Shown: piece by piece, positions 56,701 through 64,000 of the stretch
Layout: each line of letters begins with the position of its first letter
Numbering within the stretch: the stretch's first letter is position 1
Source of the DNA: Euglena gracilis
Lineage: Eukaryota > Euglenida > Euglenophyceae > Euglenales
Length of the DNA: 64,000 nucleotides
Assembly (NCBI GenBank): GCA_039621445.1
Contig: CP154954.1
Coordinates: 37,557,703 to 37,621,702, forward strand
Direction: 5' to 3'
Translations under genes and position numbers: made by a program
Notes under the pieces: model-generated
The model's input: the letters and a program-made list of their open reading frames with translations, nothing else
Database searches by the model: none
What the model was told of the DNA's origin: nothing

Positions 56701-58197
56701 TTATGCTTTATCATCAGTTTGTGGTTTGCCAAAACTGACCCTTTTAAGCGACGCCTGACGCCAACCCTTGGGCTGTTTATGTCCGTTCAAAGGGCCATCG
56801 CCCAAAAGGTTGGAAGTCACCAGATTTCAGGTAGGCTGAGCAACTGCATAATGCGGAGTCGTGTCTCATGAAACGTCACGGATAATGTGAAAAAATGCTC
56901 CATAGGCATTGAATGTAACCCCCTCAAATAAGAGACCCCCCGGTGTGTTATTTGGGCACCAGGGGGGGTGTGTTATTTGGGGGGATGTGTTATTTTTACA
57001 TGGAAAACCAAAGGAAAACAGGGGTGTGTGTTATTTGGGCGCCTGAAATCGGCCCCCGGGGGGGGGGTGTTATTTGGGGGGGAGTTATTTGGGGGGGGGT
57101 AATTTGGGGGGGGCTTTCGATGTTCAGCAATGCAGGTGGGGAATTTTTTGTTTCAAATGTGACAGCTCGGATTAGCAAGATTACATTTGAGAGAATAATG
57201 GATGGTATTCTACATAGCAGCATTCTAAATGTCCTCCTCATGCAAAAATTTCCGTCCCAGCGCTTTGTGCCGGGCCGAATATCATCACCTGGGCCGCCAC
57301 TGTTTCGGTTGGGGGGTGTCAAAAAATGGCCTGGTTCTTTGGTAAAAAGTATTTCTTTTTTACAAATCGCTTATTTTTGAACTTTTTTTTTTGCAATTTT
57401 CCTTTCCCAGCTCGATTTCGTTCCATCCAGGGACCCCCAGCTCCATTTCGGCAAAACAAATCCAAGAAAATTTGTGCACTCATTCATCATTCATCACTCA
57501 TTCATCATTCACCATTCATTCATTCAGCAAACAAACGAGCACAGTGCTGAAATTTCAATTCAGAAGCAAATTTGATTTTGACCCAGAGATATAGTTCCCT
57601 CTTGCGAGGGCGTCGCTTAAGCTGGAAGGTCCCCTTTCCTGGGGGGCCCCCTGGTCAACATCCTGGGGGGGGACCTGTCCAGCTGGCCAAAAGACAGCTG
57701 GAACAGATTTTTTTTTGGAGGTGCAAAAATAGGCCAAGGAAAGGGCAAAAAAGGGACGCAACCAGGTTGGTCATCTCAAAAAATCCGGCAAAACTTCTGC
57801 ACGTTTGGTGCAGTTTTGTTGAGGTTTTTCCTGCAGTTTCGATTCCTTTGAATTGGGTTCGACGCAGTTTCTGCCAGGGATCCCAGCCGCTTTTGGGGAG
57901 GGAGGGAGGGCTCAGCCAGCAGCCTTTTTTCCAGGCAGCCCAAGTTTTCCATCTCTGGGCTGAACTCTTCCCAGTCACAAACCCATGTCTGTTGTTGCTT
58001 TTTTCCTCTCCTGCGATGGATCAAAGGACACCACAGCCCTGCAATGGGAAGAGTTTGTGCGGGGTATTCAAATGAACCGGTGGAACCCCCGTGGTGCTGG
58101 TGACAGCCGGGATACGCTTCTGCCCAAGCCATCTGTGGCCCCTGGTGCACGTGTGGAGGAACCTGGGCAGGGTGTGGCATTTGACACATTTGCATAA
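20729..58197 (+). CDS. EF-hand calcium-binding protein, 3' ten exons (N-terminus missing)
   Basis: Exons joined here: 20729-20835, 27702-27835, 28419-28488, 33167-33245, 34015-34121, 50811-50944, 51382-51450, 54050-54143, 55056-55145 and 58045-58197 (stop TAA); 344 residues, every junction in phase. Six EF-hand loops are visible: DTNRNGWICRDE, DYNKDGKVSYLE, DSNRRGWLSKAE, DSNKDGKVSYLE, DKNRSGLISAQE and DTNKDGLISWEE, all with D at position 1 and E at 12; only the third has R rather than N/D at position 5. They form three pairs; exons of pairs 1 and 2 are identical in length (107 and 134 nt) and share NGPW after the second hand. The C-terminus is a short Pro/Gly-rich tail ending FDTFA. It should bind calcium; partner and pathway are unknown. 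Introns 1-7 fit GT-AG; introns 8 and 9 do not. The 33245 end is the least certain. Confidence 0.8.
22095..22405 (+). repeat. AATAAGTGCGCA dispersed element, copy 1
   Basis: About 310 bp beginning AATAAGTGCGCAGTGCCC and ending GTGCACTTATAAGGGG, with GGTCGAAAAGCACACACAA and TTGACACATAATCACTT inside. Two more copies: 30005-30290 (inverted) and 49035-49440. The ends are roughly inverted (C-tract + AATAAGTGCGCA against TGCACTTATAAG + G-tract), so it is a non-autonomous TIR element. Confidence 0.6.
24415..24575 (+). repeat. Degenerate CCCTGA/CCCTAA repeat
   Basis: About 25 imperfect hexamers (ACCCTGACCCTGACCCTAA and similar). Telomere-like in composition but interstitial and mixed. Confidence 0.5.
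27836..28418 (+). other. Intron 2 of the EF-hand gene
   Basis: GTCATT…CCACCAG, phase 2. No gene or element is recognised inside apart from short G-rich tracts. Confidence 0.5.
29816..29884. repeat. Hairpin with AACCCAAAGTACCCCCAGTG arms
   Basis: Perfect 20-bp outer arms (29816-29835 and 29865-29884) continue after a short mismatch with CATGATTTT / AAAATCATG, leaving a loop of about 10 nt. The size is like a small-RNA precursor or a foldback MITE. Confidence 0.65.
30005..30290 (-). repeat. AATAAGTGCGCA dispersed element, copy 2 (inverted)
   Basis: It begins TGCGCACTTATTAGG and ends CACTGCGCACTTGTCAGGGG, with TGTGTGTGCTTTCCGACCTGAG and GTGTCAAACTTGGGCTTGG inside, the reverse complement of copy 1. 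Confidence 0.6.
30398..30590. mobile_element. Long near-perfect inverted repeat (foldback element)
   Basis: Arms of about 85-90 bp (from TAGGAGGTTCACAACGAAG to GTTTACAAACACC-type sequence, and back to CTTCGTTGTGCACCTCCTA) differ at only a few positions and enclose a small centre with CCAGAAATTTTTTTTTCTGG. It is almost entirely TIR and very likely young. Transcribed within the intron, it would fold into one long hairpin. Confidence 0.75.
33246..34014 (+). other. Intron 4 of the EF-hand gene
   Basis: Donor GTCGTC chosen because it gives phase 1, matching the next exon; acceptor TTTCAG. The frame before it stays open a further 100 nt, so the donor is uncertain. Contents are unremarkable. Confidence 0.4.
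34630..35036. mobile_element. Complete TIR element with 8-bp TSD CCCAGGGG
   Basis: The 407-bp element has perfect 18-bp TIRs (CAGGGTTCGATATAAGGA) and perfect flanking CCCAGGGG at 34622-34629 and 35037-35044. Inside are mirrored GGCCCGCAGGGG…GTCCGGACC blocks near both ends and two GGCGCTTTGCGCCG-type hairpins. No coding sequence. The 8-bp TSD suggests hAT-type mobilisation. Diverged relatives: 18677-19490 and 60217-60620. Confidence 0.75.
35045..36584. other. Intronic non-genic stretch left of the transposon
   Basis: Mixed sequence with a C-tract at 35513-35531 and repeated AAATGGCC-type phrases at 36190-36400. No gene is recognised. Confidence 0.3.
36585..36591. other. Target-site duplication GTGTTCC, left
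   Basis: Matches 47680-47686 exactly, immediately outside the TIR. Confidence 0.85.
36592..36616. repeat. Left terminal inverted repeat of the transposon
   Basis: 25 bp, matching 47655-47679 inverted except T for G at 36602. Confidence 0.85.
36650..38026 (-). other. Region 3' of gene A, possible small third gene
   Basis: Three palindrome sites and C-rich low complexity (37040-37200). Two exon-like minus-strand pieces stand out: about 37750-37676 (LGDSCPTAVVSVYTAPLLTV…, preceded by CCAG) and about 37500-37430 (SAGRPPSFLFSPRAASVYPA…), in the same frame. They could be exons of a third gene or untranslated remnants. No function is recognised. Confidence 0.3.
38027..42221 (-). CDS. Gene A: ParB-like domain protein of the transposon
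   Basis: Exons (minus): 42221-41831, 41531-41416, 41290-41033, 40871-40571, 40428-40040, 39789-39726, 39667-39564 and 39373-38027; 990 codons, all junctions GT-AG and in phase. ATG at 42221 has the context CACACCATGG, 14 nt after an AG that could accept a spliced leader. Residues 1-50 are Pro/Ala/Glu-rich. Residues 60-153 look like a ParB/sulfiredoxin-fold domain: RPLDNNEVERKL (99-110), PPLEPVRVTV (118-127) and YVLMSGQHITSALKRW (134-149), where SGQH sits at the GEHR nucleotide-binding position of ParB. The middle (exons 3-7) is unassigned. The tail has a coiled coil rich in Arg/Glu, acidic and poly-Ser tracts and KGKGKGKG repeats. Known ParB proteins bind palindromic parS sites; a similar role here is inference. 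Confidence 0.8.
41310..41388. repeat. 15-bp minisatellite in gene A intron 2
   Basis: Five near-identical units of GGCACGAGAGGGGC(G/T) between exons 2 and 3. This is one of the element's introns without a palindrome site. Confidence 0.7.
41554..41691. repeat. Four tandem palindrome sites in gene A intron 1
   Basis: Units of about 39 bp (TTGTGCGCGCAATTGCGCAA followed by ATCAAATGACATTGTGTGC-like spacer) repeated four times just upstream of exon 2. It is the densest cluster of the site in the element and a likely high-affinity region. Confidence 0.75.
42222..42765 (-). other. Spacer between transposon genes B and A
   Basis: 544 bp, AT-richer than the genes, with no palindrome site. Gene A's 5' region ends TTGCCTCAG directly before the start, compatible with trans- or cis-splicing. 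No promoter motif is recognised. AATAAA in the sense of gene B is not evident. Confidence 0.4.
42766..46466 (-). CDS. Gene B: candidate transposase of the transposon
   Basis: Exons (minus): 46466-45639, 45178-43523 and 43002-42766; 907 codons, both introns phase 0 (donors GTGTTT and GTAATT, acceptors GAGAG and ATGCAG). Residues 177-184 read VLWFDNFW, 318-326 PLLVDINLW and 356-362 GVWHAYK. The order D-N-F … L-x-D … W-H resembles the layout of DUF6589-type proteins, and acidic residues at D181 and D323 could be part of an RNase H-like catalytic set. The centre has an Arg/Glu-rich coiled coil (roughly residues 430-530) and the C-terminus is a Ser/Arg/Pro-rich tail. Neither a known transposase signature nor a zinc finger is evident. 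Being the largest non-ParB protein of the element, it is the best transposase candidate; this is inference. Confidence 0.7.
46467..47620 (-). promoter_or_regulatory. 5' region of gene B with three palindrome sites
   Basis: Mostly non-coding sequence between the gene B start and the right TIR, with sites at 46641, 46957 and 47070. Likely holds the gene B promoter or a spliced-leader acceptor; no specific motif was recognised. A GC-rich patch at 47340-47450 could be an untranslated exon. Confidence 0.35.
47655..47679. repeat. Right terminal inverted repeat of the transposon
   Basis: Inverted match of 36592-36616; followed by the 7-bp TSD at 47680-47686. Confidence 0.85.
49035..49440 (+). repeat. 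AATAAGTGCGCA dispersed element, copy 3
   Basis: Same order of landmarks as copy 1: AATAAGTGCGCAGCGCC, GGTTGGAAAGCACACACAA, TTTGACACATAATCACTT and CCTTGGGGTCCGAAAACT, ending GTGCACTTTTTAGGGG. A small internal duplication (ATCCGAGCCCAAATTTG) near 49218-49255. Confidence 0.6.
50945..51381 (+). other. Intron 6 of the EF-hand gene
   Basis: GTACGA…CTCCACAG, phase 2. It starts with a TGTTGCTGCTGCTGTTGC run and has a near-duplicate AATAGCCGAATTAGCTGAG / AATAGCCGAATCAG. Nothing else is recognised. Confidence 0.5.
51451..54049 (+). other. Intron 7 of the EF-hand gene
   Basis: GTCAGC…TTTCTCAG, phase 2. It holds the GTGGTGGG…GGTCG / CTTCCTGTA repeat (51500-51720) and several CCAGCCAGC…TTTTCCC phrases. 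No gene is recognised. Confidence 0.5.
54144..55055 (+). other. Intron 8 of the EF-hand gene, nonconventional
   Basis: Borders are ATT…TTATT, not GT-AG. CATGGAGGAAATC (54147-54159) is perfectly complementary to GATTTCCTCCATG (55038-55050). With 3 nt before and 5 nt after the stem, removing the intron restores the expected 19-residue spacing between the two EF-hands. Euglenid nonconventional introns have paired ends with this offset (usually CAG/CTG at the stem start; here CAT/ATG). Confidence 0.65.
55146..58044 (+). other. Intron 9 of the EF-hand gene, probably nonconventional
   Basis: Joining TCC (55145) to TGGGAAGAG (58045) completes the loop DTNKDGLISWEE and removes an in-frame TGA at 55146. 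No GT donor is available. GGGCTGT (55151-55157) pairs with ACAGCCC (58033-58039), each 5 nt inside the intron. The intron also contains the inverted AAATAACACC element (56930-57115) and an ACACGCACGC-rich stretch (55195-55330). Confidence 0.5.
56930..57115 (-). repeat. Second AAATAACACCCCCC element, inverted
   Basis: GTGTTATTTGGGGGG units and the inner phrase TGGAAAACCAAAGGAAAA, the reverse complement of 15903-16128. Confidence 0.55.
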
Positions 58198-60216
58198 AAT
58201 CTTGAGTTTGACCACAACTGAAGGCCGCCGAAGGTTATAGAGGTCACCCAAAAAAATTATTTTCCCCCCAAATATAAGGCCTCCCCGCCAAATATAAAGC
58301 CCCCCCCCCCCTGAGGGTCTTGAAATCCCGTCCAAATACAAATCCGGGAGGGCTTTATATTTGGGAGGTTAGCATGCAATCCCCTGACACACTTCACCAC
58401 CATTTTGAAGCACAAATTGTCCTCCATGCCACTTTAAGACCCTGAGCTCCACCAACAAAAATGCATATGCTCAGTGACTGAATTGGATGGGGGAAGCAGA
58501 AAGCAAAATGCATCACTCCCCTGAAGTGGAAATAAACCTCACACCACAAAAGTCATTTGGTCCACTCACTTGGAAAATGTGCAAATTTAACTCCGAAGCA
58601 CGGGTGGCTGCGGACCTGATTGTTTGGCCCCTATTTGGACCCCCCTCTGACTTGTGCAATCCATCAAAATGTGGTGGGTGGCTTGTGGTCCTGCCTTGGC
58701 GGCTCCGCTTTGTTTGACCTGCGACATCCGCCGCTTGGACGCCTCGTTCTATTAGGGGGGGGGGGGATCCAAATGGAGCATTTCTGATGGAAAAATGTCA
58801 TTTTGATGCTCCTTTGGAAAATTCAATTATTTTCCTGAATGGCAGGTCTTGGCCCGTCGACTCCGGTGGGGGCGCTTATTTTTTTTGGGCAAAACTAAAC
58901 CCCTCATGGGGGGCTTGTGGTGGCGCTGCCTTTGGCGGGTGGGGGTTTTGTTTGGTGCGCTTGTGGGTTCTATAGGGGGGGGGGTTATCCAAAATGGAGC
59001 ATTTCTGGTGGAAAAAAATTGTTGTATCCTTCTAAAAATTTTCAATGTTTTCCTGAATGGCAGGTCTTGGCCCACGCCAGTGGGGGGCATTATATTTTTT
59101 GGGCAAAACTAAACCAACCTCAGGGGGGATTTATATGTGGGGGGGGCTTTGTATTTGCGGTGGGTTTATATTTGGGGGTTTATGGCCCCATGAGCACAGT
59201 GGCTTGCAAGTCAGCTGACACCCAATGCACCTCATTTTCGGACAAAAATACTGGTGATGATGTCCATTTTTAAACTCAGGTTTTCAGCAGGGAAAATTGA
59301 AAATGCAGTTTATTTGATGTGCCAGGGCTTTGATATGGTTTTTCACAGCTTCACCGATGTCCAAATTTGGGCCGAGATGGCTGGTCCTTTTGTTGTATTA
59401 CATACCCAGCCTGTTTACGCAGTTGCACAAACGGTTGGTGTGGCAAATGCGCACACCGACCACCAATTCTTCAAAAAAAATCAAATTTCAGGGCGTCGTT
59501 TCAGGCTTAGTTTCACCTCACCAAATTGTCCCAGCAGCCCATGTTGATGAGGCAGCCATCTGAAGGCTGGGGGGAATTGATATCCGCATTTTTTTTAAAA
59601 AAAATACTGCAATTTCCGCAGTTTTCTGCAATTTTCCCACAATTTTTTTTGCAATTTCCCCCCTTTCTGCAGTTTTTCCGCATGGATGATGGAAGGCGAA
59701 GTGGGTTTCGGCCATTTTTGAACATTTCACAGGGGTACCCAGGCACTTTTTTTTTGTTATTTTGTTGCAAATTTGCCAAAAAATTGCAAAATTTTACAAA
59801 TTTTGACAAACGTGGGCAAATTTTTGGCCAGTTTTTAGGGTTTCCCCCAATTTCTGCTACTTTGGACTTGAAGATTCCGAGTCCTGACCATTTCACCTTA
59901 TACCAAAGTTTTCGGCAATTTTGCCAGCGTTTGATTTTTCACCAAATATTTCCAAATCGGCATGTTCTCAAAATTACAAAAAAACCTGTTTTTGGACTTT
60001 TTGTTTTTTTAAAAAAAAAAGGTGAATAACAACCCAAATCTTACACCTATATTGCAAAATGACCAATTTTTTCCAAGTCCCCTCCATCAGAAGTGTACAA
60101 ATCCCCAAAACCGTAATGTCTACAATTTTTCGCAATTTATCTGCAATTCTTCCAATTGCCTCCAACCTCCATTCACCCCTGGCAAAGGTTCCAAACATGC
60201 CTGCTCAGGCACCCTA
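58198..60216. other. Downstream of the EF-hand gene, repeats only
   Basis: A mirrored AAATATAAGGCC-type C-tract element at 58260-58372, then a tandem duplication of about 218 bp (58765-58980 and 58983-59165; shared AATGGCAGGTCTTGGCCC and TTTGGGCAAAACTAAACC). The rest is AT-rich. No polyadenylation signal is recognised with confidence. Confidence 0.4.
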
Positions 60217-60620
60217 ACCCAGGGTTCGATAAAAGGACTGCATACAGGGTTTGGGTGGGTGGGGTGTCCCCCCCCCCCGACCGGAGGGGGGTCTGGACCC
60301 CCCCACCTGTCAAGGGGGTGTGGACCGACCCCCGGGGAGACCCCCTCCAAAGAGGTCAAATTTTTCCTTTCGACGCAAAGCACCGGATTTTTTTTGCATT
60401 TTTGACTTTTTTTTTGCCTGAAAAGTGCCCAAATGGCACTTTTGGCTGTTTTTTGGGAAAAAGTTTCCGCCCGGTGCTTTGCGCTGGGCTGAAAATCAGT
60501 CACCCAGACCGCGCCACTGTTTAGGTGGGGGGCGTTCCCCCCCGGACTGGAGGAGGGTCCTGGGGCCCAACCTACCCACCCACTCTCGAAAACCCACCCG
60601 CCCACCCCCTGGGGGGTCAC
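60217..60620. mobile_element. Diverged copy of the CAGGGTTCGATATAAG element
   Basis: It starts CAGGGTTCGATAAAAGGA and keeps the two GGTGCTTTGCGC-like hairpins and GTCACCCAGACCGCGCCACTG, but the right end is not clear. Related to 34630-35036. Confidence 0.5.
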
Positions 60621-61528
60621 ACAGGTGTTGTTAAGTGACTCAATTTATACCCAGGACGCGGGGATGAAAGCAGGGAGATAGGGCAGGTTTCAAACTAAGG
60701 GCAGGTTGGGGTGGGTCGGATTGCGACATGGATCCAGTTTTTGCCCGGCCAAAGGCCGGGCCGGGAAAATTTTTCCAGCGTTTTTGGCTGGATTTTGGGT
60801 GGGTGGGTGGGTGGGTGATTGACTCCCGGGGGGGGGGGGTTCAAAAAAAGTGGGTGGGTGGGTTTGGGCCTGTGAAAATGTGCCTCCCACCATGGTCACT
60901 AAGTAAATCCATGGTCCCAGGGCACCACATCGCATCCCGATTGTGCAATTGGGTTTTTTGGGAGCCAAGCGTTGTCATTTTTAAAATATGTCGATTTGCG
61001 CAAATGCGAACATCGACAAATAATAATTCCTTAATTGCGAGGTACACTTAAGGTCCAATTGCCTACCATTGAAGATAATTCTGCCAAAAAACGCCCAGGC
61101 AAAGTTGAGAAAGAGAATTGTTGGGCTGCACGTTTTTGGTTGTAATTTTTCTGCTTGGTCAAAACAACCAGGTCGAAACAGCGGGGCTGAAGAGGAGCAT
61201 TCTGTTGTACCTCAGTTATCTGGTGCTGACAGACTGCTTAACTCTGGAACTGGATTTTTAATTTTAATTAGATTTAATTGGAATGCGAGCTGATTTAAGG
61301 GGGGTGACGGTAAAGAGTTGATGAGCAGAACGATTGATATAATTTATCTGCCGACCCCCCCCCCCCCAAATGACATCCCCGGGGGGTTTGCCTTTGGTGC
61401 ATTTTGGAATATTGGTATATTTTGGGTACATTTTTTCAACCTCAAAAATGAACATTTTTTGCATAATTTTTGAATTTCACTCATTTTTACACTTTATTCC
61501 ACGTTGATATTGCCTCAAGTTTGGTGTA
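60621..61528. other. Non-genic stretch before the satellite
   Basis: No gene is recognised. At 60990-61017, GTCGATTTGCGCAAATGCG followed by AACATCGAC resembles the transposon palindrome and has its own GTCGAT/ATCGAC ends. A (GGGT)n tract lies at 60799-60822. Confidence 0.35.
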
Positions 61529-64000
61529 CGTAAGTAACGGACGCCCCCAGAAAAGTCATTTTTCGGCCGTTTTCGGCCGAAATCGGCTGCGCCGGCGCTC
61601 CAAAAACGAGCGCTCTGCCCCGGCTAGAGGTCGGCGATCCTTTACCTAACTGTTGCGAAGGGCGGCGGGCGGCGGATAGCCGCAATTTTGCCCGCGGCGG
61701 GCGTGCGTAAAACGCAGCCGTTACCGCCCGGGAGGCGCAAAATAGCACGTAAGTAACGGACGCCCCCAGAAACGTCATTTTTCGGCCGTTTTCGGCCGAA
61801 ATCGGCTGCGCCGGCGCTCCAAAAACGAGCGCTCTGCCCCGGCTAGAGGTCGGCGATCCTTTACCTAACTGTTGCGAAGGGCGGCGGGCGGATAGCCGCA
61901 ATTTTGCCCGCGGCGGGCGTGCGTAAAACGCAGCCGTTACCGCCCGGGAGGCGCAAAATAGCACGTAAGTAACGGACGCCCCCAGAAACGTCATTTTTCG
62001 GCCGTTTTCGGCCGAAATCGGCTGCGCCGGCGCTCCAAAAACGAGCGCTCTGCCCCGGCTAGAGGTCGGCGATCCTTTACCTAACTGTTGCGAAGGGCGG
62101 CGGGCGGATAGCCGCAATTTTGCCCGCGGCGGGCGTGCGTAAAACGCAGCCGTTACCGCCCGGGAGGCGCAAAATAGCACGTAAGTAACGGACGCCCCCA
62201 GAAACGTCATTTTTCGGCCGTTTTCGGCCGAAATCGGCTGCGCCGGCGCTCCAAAAACGAGCGCTCTGCCCCGGCTAGAGGTCGGCGATCCTTTACCTAA
62301 CTGTTGCGAAGGGCGGCGGGCGGATAGCCGCAATTTTGCCCGCGGCGGGCGTGCGTAAAACGCAGCCGTTACCGCCCGGGAGGCGCAAAATAGCACGTAA
62401 GTAACGGACGCCCCCAGAAACGTCATTTTTCGGCCGTTTTCGGCCGAAATCGGCTGCGCCGGCGCTCCAAAAACGAGCGCTCTGCCCCGGCTAGAGGTCG
62501 GCGATCCTTTACCTAACTGTTGCGAAGGGCGGCGGGCGGATAGCCGCAATTTTGCCCGCGGGGGGCGTGCGTAAAACGCAGCCGTTACCGCCCGGGAGGC
62601 GCAAAATAGCACGTAAGTAACGGACGCCCCCAGAAACGTCATTTTTCGGCCGTTTTCGGCCGAAATCGGCTGCGCCGGCGCTCCAAAAACGAGCGCTCTG
62701 CCCCGGCTAGAGGTCGGCGATCCTTTACCTAACTGTTGCGAAGGGCGGCGGGCGGATAGCCGCAATTTTGCCCGCGGCGGGCGTGCGTAAAACGCAGCCG
62801 TTACCGCCCGGGAGGCGCAAAATAGCACGTAAGTAACGGACGCCCCCAGAAACGTCATTTTTCGGCCGTTTTCGGCCGAAATCGGCTGCGCCGGCGCTCC
62901 AAAAACGAGCGCTCTGCCCCGGCTAGAGGTCGGCGATCCTTTACCTAACTGTTGCGAAGGGCGGCGGGCGGATAGCCGCAATTTTGCCCGCGGCGGGCGT
63001 GCGTAAAACGCAGCCGTTACCGCCCGGGAGGCGCAAAATAGCACGTAAGTAACGGACGCCCCCAGAAACGTCATTTTTCGGCCGTTTTCGGCCGAAATCG
63101 GCTGCGCCGGCGCTCCAAAAACGAGCGCTCTGCCCCGGCTAGAGGTCGGCGATCCTTTACCTAACTGTTGCGAAGGGCGGCGGGCGGATAGCCGCAATTT
63201 TGCCCGCGGCGGGCGTGCGTAAAACGCAGCCGTTACCGCCCGGGAGGCGCAAAATAGCACGTAAGTAACGGACGCCCCCAGAGACGTCATTTTTCGGCCG
63301 TTTTCGGCCGAAATCGGCTGCGCCGGCGCTCCAAAAACGAGCGCTCTGCCCCGGCTAGAGGTCGGCGATCCTTTACCTAAGTTGCGAAGGGCGGCAGGCG
63401 GATAGCCGCAATTTTGCCCGCGGCGGGCGTGCGTAAAACGCAGCCGTCACCGCCCGGGAGGCGCAAAATAGCACGTAAGTAACGGACGCCCCCAGAAACG
63501 TCATTTTTCGGCCGTTTTCGGCCGAAATCGGCTGCGCCGGCGCTCCAAAAACGAGCGCTCTGCCCCGGCTAGAGGTCGGCGATCCTTTACCTAACTGTTG
63601 CGAAGGGCGGCGGGCGGATAGCCGCAATTTTGCCCGCGGCGGGCGTGCGTAAAACGCAGCCGTTACCGCCCGGGAGGCGCAAAATAGCACGTAAGTAACG
63701 GACGCCCCAGAAACGTCATTTTTCGGCCGTTTTCGGCCGAAATCGGCTGCGCCGGCGCTCCAAAAACGAGCGCTCTGCCCCGGCTAGAGGTCGGCGATCC
63801 TTTACCTAACTGTTGCGAAGGGCGGCGGGCGGATAGCCGCAATTTTGCCCGCGGCGGGCGTGCGTAAAACGCAGCCGTTACCGCCCGGGAGGCGCAAAAT
63901 AGCACGTAAGTAACGGACGCCCCCCACAACGTCATTTTTTTGGCCGTTTTCGGCCGAAATCGGCTGCGCCGGCGCTCCAAAAACGAGCGCTCTGCCCCGG
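61529..64000. repeat. 216-bp tandem satellite, at least 11 units
   Basis: Units start with CGTAAGTAACGGACGC at 61529, 61748, 61964, 62180, 62396, 62612, 62828, 63044, 63260, 63474, 63690 and 63905 (last cut by the window). The spacing is 216 bp except for a 3-bp insertion in unit 1, a 2-bp deletion in unit 9 and a 1-bp deletion in unit 11; otherwise units are nearly identical. Each has the palindrome-rich core TTTTCGGCCGTTTTCGGCCG and GCTGCGCCGGCGCTCC. Since 216 is 72 codons, the minus strand is open from 63290 to 61515 as repeats of 72 residues (…ASRAVTAAFYARPPRAKLRL…). With no start context or codon-level conservation visible, this is treated as a by-product. Confidence 0.9.

Noticed and set aside
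57985-58044. EF-loop-like DGSKDTTALQWE just before the last exon
   Set aside because: Position 6 is T instead of G, and joining directly at 58045 gives a perfect loop with the preceding exon; the resemblance is probably chance, though it cannot be excluded.
61515-63290. A 591-residue minus-strand frame
   Set aside because: It runs through the satellite and is open only because 216 is a multiple of three; indels in other units break it.

Overview
The window looks like nuclear DNA of a euglenid (Euglena-like) protist. Three observations point there. (1) At 9628-9651 there is a near copy of the euglenid spliced-leader sequence (GAGTGTCTATTTTTTT preceded by ACTTTC). (2) One intron of the main host gene (54144-55055) lacks GT-AG borders and instead has 13-bp complementary ends set 3 nt and 5 nt inside the splice points, the layout described for euglenid nonconventional introns. 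(3) The host gene is spread over tens of kilobases with huge, repeat-packed introns. The species is an inference; the exon structures below were built by hand from reading frame and splice-phase agreement.

Layout. 1-20.7 kb: no host gene recognised. It holds a LINE-type reverse transcriptase open at the left edge, decayed LINE fragments at 2.5-3.1, 5.9-6.1 and 8.3-8.6 kb, and many non-autonomous elements with terminal inverted repeats (TIRs) and target-site duplications (TSDs). 20.7-58.2 kb: the 3' part of a plus-strand EF-hand calcium-binding gene, ten exons encoding the last 344 residues and six EF-hands in three pairs. Exons of pairs 1 and 2 have identical lengths (107 and 134 nt), a sign of internal duplication. 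58.2-61.5 kb: repeats. 61.5-64 kb: a 216-bp tandem satellite running off the right edge.

The main discovery candidate is an 11,088-bp DNA transposon at 36592-47679, inside the 16.7-kb intron between EF-hand exons 5 and 6 and antisense to the host gene. It has 25-bp TIRs (24/25 identical), a perfect 7-bp TSD (GTGTTCC) and two GC-rich, spliced, minus-strand genes whose exons join in frame. Gene B (906 aa, three exons) carries D-N-F, L-V-D and W-H-A-Y-K motifs and is the candidate transposase. Gene A (989 aa, eight exons) begins with a ParB/sulfiredoxin-like domain (RPLD...PPLEPVRV...SGQHIT) and ends in a long charged tail. About 23 copies of a 20-bp palindrome-like site (consensus ATGCGCGCAATTGCGCAAAT, perfectly symmetrical just inside both TIRs) occur in the introns, flanks and subtermini of the element and essentially nowhere else. 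A ParB-like protein with many copies of a parS-like palindrome suggests a self-contained DNA-binding or partition-like system inside a eukaryotic transposon. This is inference, but it can be tested.
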